A stretch of 64,000 bases of DNA from positions 3,852,001-3,916,000 of the forward strand of contig NC_058190.1 in the NCBI RefSeq assembly GCF_907165205.1. Reading direction: 5' to 3'. Below the pieces are notes generated by a model. That model made no database searches. It worked only from the letters and a program-made list of their open reading frames with translations, and had not been told where the DNA came from. Origin of the DNA: Coccinella septempunctata (lineage: Eukaryota; Arthropoda; Insecta; Coleoptera; Coccinellidae). Within the stretch, counting starts at the first letter, position 1. Each line of letters begins with the position of its first letter. The position numbers were made by a program, and so were the translations under genes. This document shows, piece after piece, positions 1 to 11,900 of the stretch.

Positions 1-289
1 TTAGTCGCTTCATTTCCTATCTTTCTACTCCATAATCTTTGATTAATTACATGAACAATAAGCATATCGTTGTCACGTAACAGTATAACTATAACTGTGT
101 TTCTTGATCAAGAAGTAGGGGAGGCTGGGGCTTTATTAACAGGGTAAGTATTAACAAGCGAATACCTCGAAAACTATACATGCTGAACCTACACCACGTG
201 GTTTGAAACGCCATCTAGATCACGCCACTTGACTCGGGATTGGTCAGTTTTACCATGCGCGTCTTGCAATCGAGTTATGTCCCGGACAG

Positions 290-400
290 AGATATATCTA
301 TATCAGACCAGAGATATAATATTATAATAATTGATAATAATAATGAATAAAAATTATTATTATTAATTATTATTATATCTCTGGTCCCGGACCGTTTCAT
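290..400. repeat. AT-rich hairpin
   Basis: A palindromic block: GACCAGAGATATAATATTAT on the left is mirrored by ATAATTATTATTATATCTCTGGTC-type sequence on the right, around an ATTATT-rich centre. It may be a tiny MITE or simply slipped AT repeats inside the pogo-like element. Confidence 0.5.
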
Positions 401-959
401 TACGCAGGTAACGAACATTTTCAACCTTGAAAGTTTTTGATTTTTGCCCGAAATATACGATGATGTTATAATTATGTTTTTCATTTTTCTAGAAGTCTAT
501 TTCATACTTGATAACGTTTTGTCGCTCAATTGACTATCTCTTCAACAAATATTTTTCCATGTTATTTGCAATAAAAAATGTTCCTTTGGGGCTAAATTTA
601 ACGAATCGCCGGGGTTAGAATTAACCTGTTAATACCTTCCTCAGATATGCGGGCTACTATCAACAAAATTAAAGACTTATTTGATAATTATTATATTTTC
701 TTTTTTCGTCCCATTTTCTTTTAGAATGAGAACGTATAAACGAAAAACTTCTCGAGGGTGTTGTGATTTTGTAATTAAAGAGTAGTGGACTGTATGAAAA
801 GATAATTGAGTTGGAGATGGTATAAAAACATTTATTGAGTATCGTTCACAATCATAAAATGAATATGTCACCTGCATGAAGCTAATACAGTAAAAGCAAC
901 TAATATTAACCACATCTATAAACTCAGAGAGACCTAATTCAACTAAAAACAAGAGATGG

Positions 960-2450
960 TCCAGAGCAGTTCAAATGAGAAGTCACTTGATGTCAGACTT
1001 AGACGTTGAGGAGTTCAATAAATTCAATATCAACACAACGGTTACACAGTGATAGAGCAATCAATTCAAAATTGATTGCGATAGCCTCTTTATTCTATCA
1101 GAAAACGCGAAGGTTAAAATACTGAATTTTAAAGAGAAGACGCGAGAGTACAGAGAAATAGGTCAGAGGTGAAACCGCAATGTCTAAGTCTGATCATCAA
1201 CGAGAAATCGATACATTAAATTTGAGTTGATCAATAATGTTAATGTAAGCATGAGCAGAACAAGAGTCGCACAAGTTAAATGAGAAGCACAGAATTAATG
1301 AATTTGAGAAGCACTAGAATATTAAAAATAATATAAAAAGGGCAATAAATTCTAATTAAATGAGAAGCTCGATAATAATATAATTAATTAAATGAAAAGG
1401 ACAATCATAATTAATCTGAGAAGGACATGGTATAATTCATATACATTGAGATGATCTTAAAGAGTGCAAAAATTTATCATTGAATTCAACATTCACAGAG
1501 ACGAACTGCTTACAAGTAAGCACGATTAGAACGTTCATCAGAAAAACAGAAGAAACAATTGATAAATTAAGAGAAGTCAAGAGAGTACTGAGTTAAATCC
1601 CTAATCGTAGATTTTTGAGATGTGCTGAAGGCTGAGAAAACTAACATGTATGTTGAGTCCGATGAATGAATATAGAAAAGAATCAATTAGAGTACATATT
1701 ATAAAGAGTGTAGACCATACCAAATGAGTAGACAAAAGTACTCGAGCAGACTTTCCAGGGTAGAGCCTAGGTCGAGGTGTATCGAGCAATATCAATGATA
1801 GTTTAACTGAAGTTGAGGTGTTCACATCCTGTAGTGAGGAAAACAGCTACATCCAGGGTCCACCCTGGAGAATATGAGGATTCATTCATCTGAAACTCAA
1901 CAACAGTAATTAGTCATATGTACATAGAGGTGATCATAAGAGTTGTCTTAAAAATGATTATACTGATTCTAATAAAAAGGAATATTATGAGCAGACAATG
2001 AATCAGTAATCAATTTTATTGAGATGGACTTGAGAAGTTTCAATCCTGGTGCTACATACCCATTTTCATGTGAGAAGATCTAGAGAAGTCTGAAAATCTA
2101 TATAAATTATGAAATATAATAAAATATATATTTCTGAGAAGGCAATGGTTCGATTTGTCTTGAGTGGGCATTTCAGTTGAGCGGTTCTAGCAAGGATTAT
2201 GAGTCTATTTCAAGATTCTGAAATCTCTTGCACGTGGACGAATTTCATGAGAATGAAATTATCATGAAAATGGAGTAATCAATGATTTTGAGTAGTCTGA
2301 GAGTACTTTACCTTATGAGAAGAACAATTTAGCACCAGGATTGTGCGAGAAAACTGAAAAATTGAGAACAACTAAAAGAGGTGAACTTAAAATGAGGTGT
2401 TACAAATCGAACTGATAGCAGCGCGAAGTCAATTCAACGAAGCTAACAAA
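960..2450. repeat. Region with dispersed GAGAAG-type motif, no gene
   Basis: About a dozen copies of TGAGAAG or close variants occur at irregular spacing (for example near 975, 1277, 1300, 1357, 1420, 2071, 2130, 2318), often after AAA or ATT. No reading frame of note crosses it. It is probably eroded simple-repeat DNA within the pogo-like element. Confidence 0.35.
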
Positions 2451-2677
2451 GAGAATCCTTAAGAATATGTGGAAATGTGTAGTTTTTCACTTCTGAAAAA
2501 CACTGAAAGTGGGGCCGCTGCGTCGTTTAACCAGCGCACCGCAGAATCGTGGTACCATACGTGGCCACCGGAGCTGGTCAGGAGCGTAGGCTAGAGAGAG
2601 GTCGGAGGGGGGCTTCGCTCAATTTTTAACAGAAGTGATGGAGAAAAATAGAAATTACAGAGATGTAGCAAAGGAGT

Positions 2678-3288
2678 TTGAGCCCTGTTACGTTTCACTC
2701 TTCAACTTTCAGGATTAATCCTGAAATTTTGAACGATATGCCCAACTTGGACATCAGCATAACTGAAGTGATGGCACACGAGTCTAATGAGCCAGTACCT
2801 GGAACATCCCGCATGCAAAGAGATTCGAGTGATTTCTCTATTGAAATTGTCAGACCTCTGCCAAAAGCTCCACCACGAGTTCCATTTAATCGTAAACGTG
2901 CCAAGAAATCTGCCATTCTCACTGATACTCCAGAAAAAAATTCTTCTAGAAGAAGGACACTATATTGAAGAACTCAAAAAGAGGAAAATGGAAGAAAAAA
3001 CAAAAAAGACAATAAAAAAGATAAAGGAAAGGGTAAAGGGAAGGGTGAAAGACCTGCGAGTAAATAGACAAGTTAAGAAGAAAAATAATAAACGGAAGCA
3101 GTGATTCTGATGAAGAAGATGAATGTTTCTGTATTGTTTGCGGTATCTTATACAAAGAAGATTTACCAGGTGGTGATTGGATACAATGTATCTCTTGCAA
3201 ATATTGGGCCCAAGTTCAGTGCGTCAAAGGTGATATCACATCATTCGTTTCCCTGAATTGTAATTCGGATGATGACGAGTACGAATAG
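2678..3288 (+). pseudogene. pogo/Tigger-like transposase C-terminus, frameshifted
   Basis: Three overlapping frames together give a protein tail. The first (2678-2968) ends with KRAKKSAILTDTPEKN, typical of the linker after the DDE domain in pogo-like transposases. The second (to about 3104) is a Lys/Glu-rich stretch. The third ends at the TAG at 3286-3288 and carries an acidic SDSDEEDE segment followed by a PHD-like zinc finger (CIVC, then DWIQCISCKYW, then a further Cys). That layout (Ser/Asp/Glu linker then C-terminal zinc finger) is known in insect and cnidarian pogo-like transposases. Two frame changes mean no functional product. The assignment rests on motif recognition, not on a catalytic core. 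Confidence 0.6.
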
Positions 3289-3527
3289 ATTTTTTTATGC
3301 TCAATATAGTTACTAACCGTTAATATTTCATCAAATATTTATCTGTGGTGTTTGTACTTTCAATAATAAAGAATTGTGCCTTTCTCATGTTTATTTTCTG
3401 TTATATTTGTTGGTATAATACCACGTTAATACTTACCTCAGAGCTGTTAGTTCTAAACACGGGGTAAAAATTAACAAACGCCCTTCTCGATAAAAAAAAA
3501 TGTCTCCTTGAGACATCATTTATTTTA

Positions 3528-4869
3528 TACAGGGTGGCCATTTGAAAACGAAACAGACGAGATTACAGACGAAATAAATTTTTTCGATAGAAATGCTCGG
3601 ACAGGTCGATTTCTGTTTCGAGGGGCACAACTTAAAATTTAGATTACGGACGCATAGCGCTTCAACTCTTGCTACTACAACCCTCACCCCCAATTTTTGA
3701 ATAGGGAAGATGGGGTGAGTGATACCTCATTTGAAAGGTATTTTTATACTGATTTCAGCACGGTAATTGTTTTTTCATTTTATGCATAGTTCTCGAAATA
3801 TTCTTAACTAAGTATTTGAAAATGAAGTGGTGTTTTCATGGCACTTGTAGTGTTTTTTTGTGAAAAATCGACATTTTGAGCTTCAAAACAACCATGACTG
3901 TGGCTTCCTTCCTCCAATCCACTGACATAGAAATCTTTAATCAAGATGTCGAACAAACAAAGCGTATTGCGAAGGAGCTCAATCTTGCTGAAACTCAATC
4001 TAAATTATCTTCGATATAATTTGCAGTATTTCCAATAACATGCGGTAACACTTGATCGATAGAAATCTCCAAAAAGTCCAAATATGTACATATCTCTAAT
4101 CATATTACCAGGTAAGAAAATCAAATCATTAATGATGCCACAGAAATATTCCAGTCCCAATTCGTGAAACGATTTCCGACTTAATTATGAAGTGTTTTCT
4201 CAGTTGGCTTCAATAATGTTTTCATTTTGTTGATTATTGAATTCATATCTTTTTCAAAAAAATGAGAATCGATAATTTTTTATTTATTACGAACAGATCA
4301 TTAAGTTGGCTTACTGGTTCTTTGACATGTGAATTATTCTTAGTTTTGAATCGAGACTTGTATGTGTCTCAATTCATTGTTCGACATGGTTTATTCAATT
4401 GCAGAGCGGGTGGAAATAATTTCACTTTTTTTTGCAAACAATCAATGTGCGAATAGAACCGCAGAATTCTTCAATCAACGACATTTAGATAAACATGTTA
4501 ATAGGAAGTATGTTTTGAAGCTCAAAATGTCGATTTTTCACAAAAAAACACTACAAATGAAAACACCACTTCATTTTCAAATACTTAGTTAAAAATATTT
4601 CGAGAACAAATGCATAAAATGAAAAAACAATTACTGTGCTGAAATCAGTATAAAAATACCTTTCAAATGAGGTATCAATCACCCCATCTTCCATATTCAA
4701 AAATTGGGGATGAGGGTTGTAGTAGCAAGGGTTGAAGCGCTATGCGTCCGTAACCTACATCTCAAGTTGTCCCCCTCGAAACAGAAATCGACCTGTCCGA
4801 GCATTTCTATCGAAAAAATTTATTTCGTCTGTAATCTCGTCTGTTTCGTTTTCAAATAGCCACCCTGTA
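3528..4869. mobile_element. Foldback element (TACAGGGTGGCC termini)
   Basis: Left arm 3528-3891 and right arm about 4507-4869 are inverted copies of about 360 bp that differ at only scattered positions. The ends read TACAGGGTGGCCATTTGAAA and its complement. The roughly 615-bp spacer has no convincing gene; the short frames in the arms mirror each other and are artefacts of the inverted repeat. It is nested inside the pogo-like element at 116-5005. Confidence 0.85.
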
Positions 4870-5393
4870 TTTAATTCATGTTATTAACATGATAGCTAAA
4901 GATTTGAAGTATCAGTTGTCGCAAAAATCAAGTCTTGAAGTGGAATAATTTCGGAGTTACAAATGAATATGCAATTTTTGTTAATTGTGGCCCCGGCCTC
5001 CCCTAGGCATTGTTCCTTATGTTGTAAATTGCATAGTTACCTTTGAAAAATCGTATTTCCTATCAGGAAAGAGCCATTTTCGTGAATTAAACAGGAAAAT
5101 GTTAAGAGAAGATCAGACTTCAAAATCTCATTCAAAGGCCCATTATTGCGTCACTAATTGATTCCACAAGGTGTTCAGATATTAAGAGGAAATTCCAACT
5201 TTTAGTTCCACCCTGTATACCATCAAATTCAAATTCCTTCAGACTCGACATCAGGTGGTAGACTAGATAGAATAGGCTACAAAAAGACAAAAAAAAATGT
5301 TCAAACTCGATGCACAACTCAAAAAGTTATTTTAAAATGAATTTTGTGAAAAAAAATTCTGGTCTTTTTTGTCCAGGGGTGTATTATAAACAT

Positions 5394-5573
5394 CGACGTC
5401 ATATTACTAGCTATTTCGTTAGCTATTGTGAACTTGAGACGCCTGCTTGCTGCTCACATTCAAAACTCTCAAATAAATAGGTACTGTTGGACATGTAAAG
5501 GGTTGCATCATTTTGCATATACCTAAACAGCAAGCAGGAGTGTCAAGCCTACCTACTAGAGATGACGTCTATG
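5394..5573. mobile_element. Small MITE with GACGTCAT ends
   Basis: GACGTCATATTACTAG at the left is mirrored by CTAGAGATGACGTC at the right, and GCCTGCTTGCTG is mirrored by CAGCAAGCAGG closer in. The element is about 180 bp with no coding capacity. The preceding stretch 5006-5393 holds nothing recognisable apart from a lone CCACCCTGTATA terminus near 5208. Confidence 0.55.
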
Positions 5574-5919
5574 AAGCTACGCTACGACAGCCAACCTGGG
5601 ATGTCTGTATTCTTCGTATTATCTTGTAGCTCAGTTAATTTTTAATGAAATGGTTCATTTCGATATCTGCGAGCACCATTTCATATATTCATATTCAGAA
5701 TCGTAATTAATTTTTGTCAGGTAGGTACTGATCGATCAAAAAATGTTGCAATTTTTTTCATAGGAAGAAACCACGTTGTTCTTTCGGAAAATTATTCACC
5801 TTTATACATAATTTGATCCAATATTTGTTGAACTTGAAACCACTATTCTATTGTGATAATTTTATGGAGTATCACTATTTACTCAATGATATAGTTAATG
5901 AGATAATAATTCTGTACAG

Positions 5920-8900
5920 AGATAAACCTCGTTGCCGTATCAGTATGCTACCTGATGGTGATAATCCGAGATGCCCATCATTAGCTCCACTTCTTCATCC
6001 TCCGAGTAAGTATTTATCCTCATAGGAATCACTCAAATTGAAGCTTATTTGAGAAACTTCACAACACATCTCAAAGATAACGCATCCTCTCCAAGCTTTG
6101 GTCGAAATATTTTATCATAATAAATCAGTAATTTAGTAAAAATATTTCGACATCCTCAGTGCTGCTGTGGGCCCCTATTCTTTTCGTTTAACACTTTATT
6201 CATCTCTCCATTTTCCTGGAATTAACACACTTATATTTTTATAAGTTATATGTAAAACCAAATTGTTACCCTCTGTTTTTTGCTATTGAGAGATATACCA
6301 GAATCGGAATACTCAGAATTTCATAAACATTTTTGTTACTTTCTGGGGTGTTTGAAACGATAAATTTCACCAAAACTACTTCTTTGATATTTCAGAGTGA
6401 AAAGACATACAGGGTCTTTCACGAGGAACCTCACCCATATTTATAGGGAAACTACTGAACGTATTTTCATGAAATTCAGCACTTATAAGTATTTCAGGAT
6501 GCTGATGAAATCTAAAATATTTTCAAGGCATGAGCACCTCCGGTTTTTCCGGAAATGACGTCAACTTCCGTTTTTCAAATTAGAACACCATTTTTTTATT
6601 GCAGAAATAGATTCCTTAGAAAATTTCAAGTTATTTTGATGTAACATTTTTCAGTTTTGGTTGGAAAATTCTCTCTGAGCGGGAAAATTCGAAAAAAAAT
6701 CGAAAATAGAGCTCCGCTGAAACAAGAATAACTTCGAGGTTTTTGGATGGAAAATTTTCATTTTTGGGATTTTTCAAGATGTAAGATTGATGTATCCACT
6801 TTAAAATCGAAATCGCGATTCATGATACAGGGGGTGAAAAAATCGCTTTCAAAGTTAGGGATGACAAAATCGTGAAAAATCAATTTTTTCAAATTAGAAC
6901 CCCATTTTTTATGGCAGATATTGAATCTACGTTAAAAAATAATGTGAGTGTATGCATCACACCCTTGCCCTAAAATGGATATTTTCTGAGTTATTCACAA
7001 AAAACTGTTTTTCGTCTTGAATTTTCAGCTATTTCTTTTCCCTTCACGCCAAAAAGATGAAATTTTCAGGAACTGTTATTTGAACCATGCTGTAGATTTT
7101 TCACCCCTTCTTGAAACCGACTTCAAGTTACTATTAGGAGAACCATGGCAAACTCTCGCAGTTATAACTAGAGAAGATGCTCAAAGTTTTGACCGTTAAT
7201 TTCTAGACATTTATTTATACGTCTCAGGAATGCTTCGTGCGTTGCTCTTCTTATTTCATCGGGAGGAAGAGATCTGCAAAAGTGTTTAAAAACCAAATTG
7301 AGTTTCAAAACTATGAATCTAAAAATCTAAACAAACCTGAACGCATTTCTGACTCGTTCTATGCAGTCCTCTTTATCAGTCAGGGGAGTTGAGTAGACAA
7401 TATTTTTTATCCTACCCCAAACATAATAGTCTAAAGAAGTTAAATCGGGAGAACGTGGTGGCCAAAGATGTGGACCATTGTTCGCCAACCATCGATCTTC
7501 AAATAGCCTGTAGAGGATATTTGACACATTGAGTGAATTGTGTGGAGGCGCGCCATCTTGTTGATACCTAAGTCATTATGGTTCTGTACTAGCGGCTCAA
7601 TTATTTGAGTCAATATGTCAGAATATCTATCTCCTAAGGGAGAACATTCTTTAAATAATGCAAACATGTGTAGTGTTCTATCTTCCCAGTTCAAGTCCCA
7701 TCATAAATGTGAACATCGAGAATTGCATTATTTTTGATGGCGCAAAAAACATTGAAACTCCAGGTCTCTTGAAAGTTCCATTGTCTGAAGTGGTGGTTGT
7801 TCTCTTCATCCCAATAATGACTGTTATGCCTATTGAAAGAACCATTCTTTGTGAATTTAGATTCATCTGTCCAAATTATACAGTCCAAAAAGTTTTCATT
7901 CTCTTGAAATCGAATCATCATAGCTTCGCAAAACTCTGTTCTCCTGACGAAATCAGTTTCCTTCAAATGCTGTACCCTATTGAATTTATATGGGTGCATT
8001 TTATGTTTTTTTAATATTCTCCAAATACTCGATTGAGATAATCCCAGATCAATCTCGGCATCTTTGAGAGAATTTTGAGGATTCACACGAAAATATGCAA
8101 GAACTGTAATTTCGTTGTTCTCATCTTCTACTACACTTTTTTCTCTGTGTATAGTTTTCTTAACGAAAGATTCGATATTTCTCAAGTTTGTCATGGTTCT
8201 GTTAATGGTATCTCTCGTTGGTCAGGAAACCTCTCAATGAACAGTCGAATCGTTCTATCTACAACTTTATTACATTCTCCATGAAGTAGAATGAGATTTA
8301 AATAATCTTCATTAGTAAAATTAGGCATAGTAATCGATTTTATAACTTAATACGAATTATCACCAAATTAATAGTAAACACAAAATGCTACTGAATAAAG
8401 AGGAATTTGGCATATGTAATTAATGATATCTATCATTAAAAAAAAAGAATGTAAAACATAGTAAGTTTTTGCATATGGTTCATAAGGAATTATTTATTTA
8501 TCACTGGAGAGAAAACCGATGGCCGATTAGTTGAAATAAAGAGGTTTCCGATACAAATTCGAATCAAAATTCGCCATCTATTTAGGAACAACCTGTAACT
8601 TTTTTCTCTTGCATATTAGGGTAGTAAAATCTAAAACATGGTTTAAGTAACAGTTCCAGAAAATTTCATCTTTTTGGCGTGAAGGGAAAAGAAATAGCTG
8701 AAAATTCAAGACGAAAAACAGTTTTTTGTGAATAACTCAGAAAATATCCACTTTAGGGCAAGGGTGTGATGCATACTCTCACATTATTTTTTAACTTAGA
8801 TTCAATATCTGCCATAAAAAATGGGGTTCTAATTTGAAAAAATTGATTTTTCACGATTTTGTCATCCCTAACTTTGAAAGCGATTTTTTCACCCCCTGTA

Positions 8901-11900
8901 TCATGAATCGCGATTTCGATTTTTAAAGTGGATAAATCAATCTTACATCTTGAAAAATGCCAAAAATGAAAATTTTCCATCCAAAAACCTCGAAGTTATT
9001 CTTGTTTCAGCGGAGCTCTATTTTCGATTTTTTTTTCGAATTTTCCCGTTCAGAGAGAATTTTCCAACCAAAACTGAAAAATGTTACATCAAAATAACTT
9101 GAAATTTTCTAAGTAATCTATTTCTGCAATAAAAAAATGGTGTTCTAATTTGAAAAACCGAAGTTGACGTCATTTCCGGAAAAACCGGAGGTGCTCATGC
9201 CTTGAAAATATTTTAGATTTCATCAGCATCCTGAAATACTTATAAGTGCTGAATTTCATGAAAATACGTTCAGTAGTTTCCCGTATAAATATGGGTGAGG
9301 TTCGTCGTGAAAGACCCTGAATACATATTCGCAAAGGATATAGAATTTTTTTTTAAGATTAGACATGAATAAATTAAATATTTTTGACTTTTGATGCAAC
9401 TGAGGTATGTTCCTTTCATACCTTTAAAACCTTTTGGACAGCATAGTATAATACTATTGTATACAATTGAATTCAGTAATTCACTATGCATCAAAAAGTT
9501 CAATAAACTTCATTATCCCCAAATATCAGCCACGTCGAGAAATTATGTGACGTTAACTAACACAAAATCTTTGTTCCTGAGAAAAAAATCGAAAATAATA
9601 ATTCAAAAATAATTTAGCCTCATTTCAGGAAGGAAATACCTATTTGGGGGGATAGGAGTCTTCATCTTGATTCTGGGTGTGATGCTTGCAGTTTACCTGA
9701 TCACTTCTTCAGGAAATGATGAATCGTTCGTTCTGGATAGGACGCCACTATTCGCGGGGTGAGTCTGAAATTTAGATAAAAAAATTGAATATTCAAGTAC
9801 TGATGAATTTTCATTACATCATTATCAAACAAATTTTTTGGTAGAAAATGAATGTTGTTGTTATAGTCACAAGATATTTAATCATATTTGAAACGCTTTA
9901 CTTCATTAATAATTATTCATACTCGATTCAGGAATTATAGACATCGACATTATGGACAAAGATAGGATTTTACGAAATTATGACTGAAGAGATGATAATG
10001 AAATACAGGGAGTCCCAGGATTAATGGGAATCTGAAGCTCAAGGACATGATTATGGATTTATTCAATTTTTTCAAATTGTGACACTAAAACAAATGAAAT
10101 TTTTTATTCAAAGATAGGTTGGTGCTATAAGGATCAAATAAGCAGGAGAAAGATTCTCTGTTAGTTCGCCGACGTTTCGGAAGTATATTCTTCCATCTTC
10201 AGGGCTCTACAAAGTTATGGCTAAAGCAGAGACAAAGTTTGTCTCTGGCTTTAAGCCTGTTTGCAACAGCCGAGAATTCTCTAGAAAATTTACTCGAGAT
10301 TTCATGCGCCGTGAATTATGTACCGTTATATACGCACTTTCGGTAGAATTCTTCGTTGAGTTGCGTACTAAATAATCTCTGCCGTTTTCTTGCGAGAATT
10401 TTGTAGAGAATTCTCTGTTGCAAACGGGCTTTAAGACAATATTTGACAATATTAGAAAAAACGATAAAATAAAAGAGAGCAAAATAAGCTACATTATAAG
10501 TTGTTGATTAGAAAAATATCAGAAAAAAATGATGGTATGGCATAATTTGAACGTATAAGAGGAATATAGGAAAACTCTTTCTTTTCCTATACATATTGCT
10601 CTTATACGTTCATATTATGCCATAACATCTTTTTTTTGTGATATTTTTTTAGTCAACAACTTATAATGTAGCGTATTTTGCTCTCTTTCATCTTATTTAT
10701 TTTTTTCAAATATTGTCTTATCCATAACTTTGTAGAGCCCTGAAGATGGAAGAATATACTTCCGAAACGTCGGCGAACTAAAAGAGAGTATCTTCCCCCT
10801 GCTTATTCGAGCCTTATACCACCAACCAATCTTTGAATAAGCTTTTTGGATCACTACTTTAGATTTTGTGGTATTTTTCAAATGCACCTAGAACCCAATT
10901 TTTGAGTCATCCCCATAGCTATAAAGGGACGAAATTTTCTACCATAAATTTTTATTGGGACTTTGAATATTATCATTAAAAAGTGCATTGAAAAGACGAT
11001 TCTATGGTGTTTCAGATGATTATTAGAAAAATACCTGCAAAATTTCATATCCTTATCTCTGTTCCCATTTAGAATAATTGAGTATATCCAAAATCAAGCA
11101 ACTCTTCAACTAACCGTTTACGGACATACCTCCATGGGTACTTTTCGTCTTATTTTGAGGATCTGAAACTATATCTGAATTTATTTCCATTAGTCCTGAG
11201 ACAGCCTGTATAAATGATAAAATATCCGATGTGACGGTGCAATTTTCTAAATTTATTGGTGAGACACTGCCTCATTGAACTAGTCACCCCTAGAGGGTGA
11301 GTTTTTGACTCGTACAAATATTTTAACAGTAGATTCTTGAGGTCAAAAGAAACACTTTTTTCCTATACCATTTTTTCCGATTCAACCCTGATAAAAAGAT
11401 ACAATAGATATTTCAAGTTTTCATAATGAGCTATGCCACCCGTGGAGAAACAAAATTACACATCTGTGGATTTTTTGAACAGAGTTGCATGTTGCATTCA
11501 GCCAAACTACCCATCAAAAATTACTCAAATGAATACTTTTATTTTACAAAACATTCAAATATTCATTGAATGGAGTCCAACTTAGTTCAAAGAGTTTTAT
11601 TCTTTGAATTTTTGGTATTTTTATTGTACGCAATGGTCATGATAAGAAAACTGGTAAGCCTGGGTGATATCTTGTGTTCGAAAAAGATTCATCAAATTAA
11701 TGAAAAACTATATTCCGAAATTCATTAGATTCGATAGAACCGTTTGTGAGATAGCAAAAAAAAAATAATTTTGTTTATGATTTTTTTCAACAGCCCATAT
11801 TTTTTAAACGAAGTGGATTCAGAAAGAATGGTAGAAAAATAGTGTTTCTTTTGACCTCAAAAATATACTGTTAAAATATTTATACGAGTCCCCTGTATAT

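Larger units (their letters stand above)
116..5005 (+). mobile_element. pogo/Tigger-like DNA transposon, degenerate
   Basis: The ends are inverted copies of TAGGGGAGGCTGGGGC (left, from 116) and the reverse of GCCCCGGCCTCCCCTA (right, to 5005), with TA at both borders as expected for a TA target duplication. Subterminal motifs resembling GTTAATACTTACC recur on both sides (about 146, 630, 3425). Inside lies a broken transposase C-terminus (2678-3288) that fits pogo-like elements. A separate foldback (3528-4869) has inserted near the right end. Most of the transposase (N-terminal HTH and DDE core) is not recognisable. The stretch 650-2640 contains no gene I can support. Confidence 0.65.
10004..11210. 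mobile_element. Inverted-repeat element (CAGGGAGTCCCAGG ends) hosting a foldback
   Basis: The left end TACAGGGAGTCCCAGGATTA and the right end TAGTCCTGAGACAGCCTGTA form a TIR of about 25 bp. A second foldback (10106-10840) lies inside. No coding content. Located in the dipeptidase intron after exon 2. Confidence 0.6.

Noticed and set aside
5813..6025. A 70-codon open frame as a stand-alone gene
   Set aside because: Only the part from 5920 to 6005 fits, as an exon whose phase matches the downstream transmembrane exon of the dipeptidase-like gene.
8753..8980. Frame in the mariner right arm
   Set aside because: The inverted left arm contains the same sequence; it is repeat DNA, not a gene.
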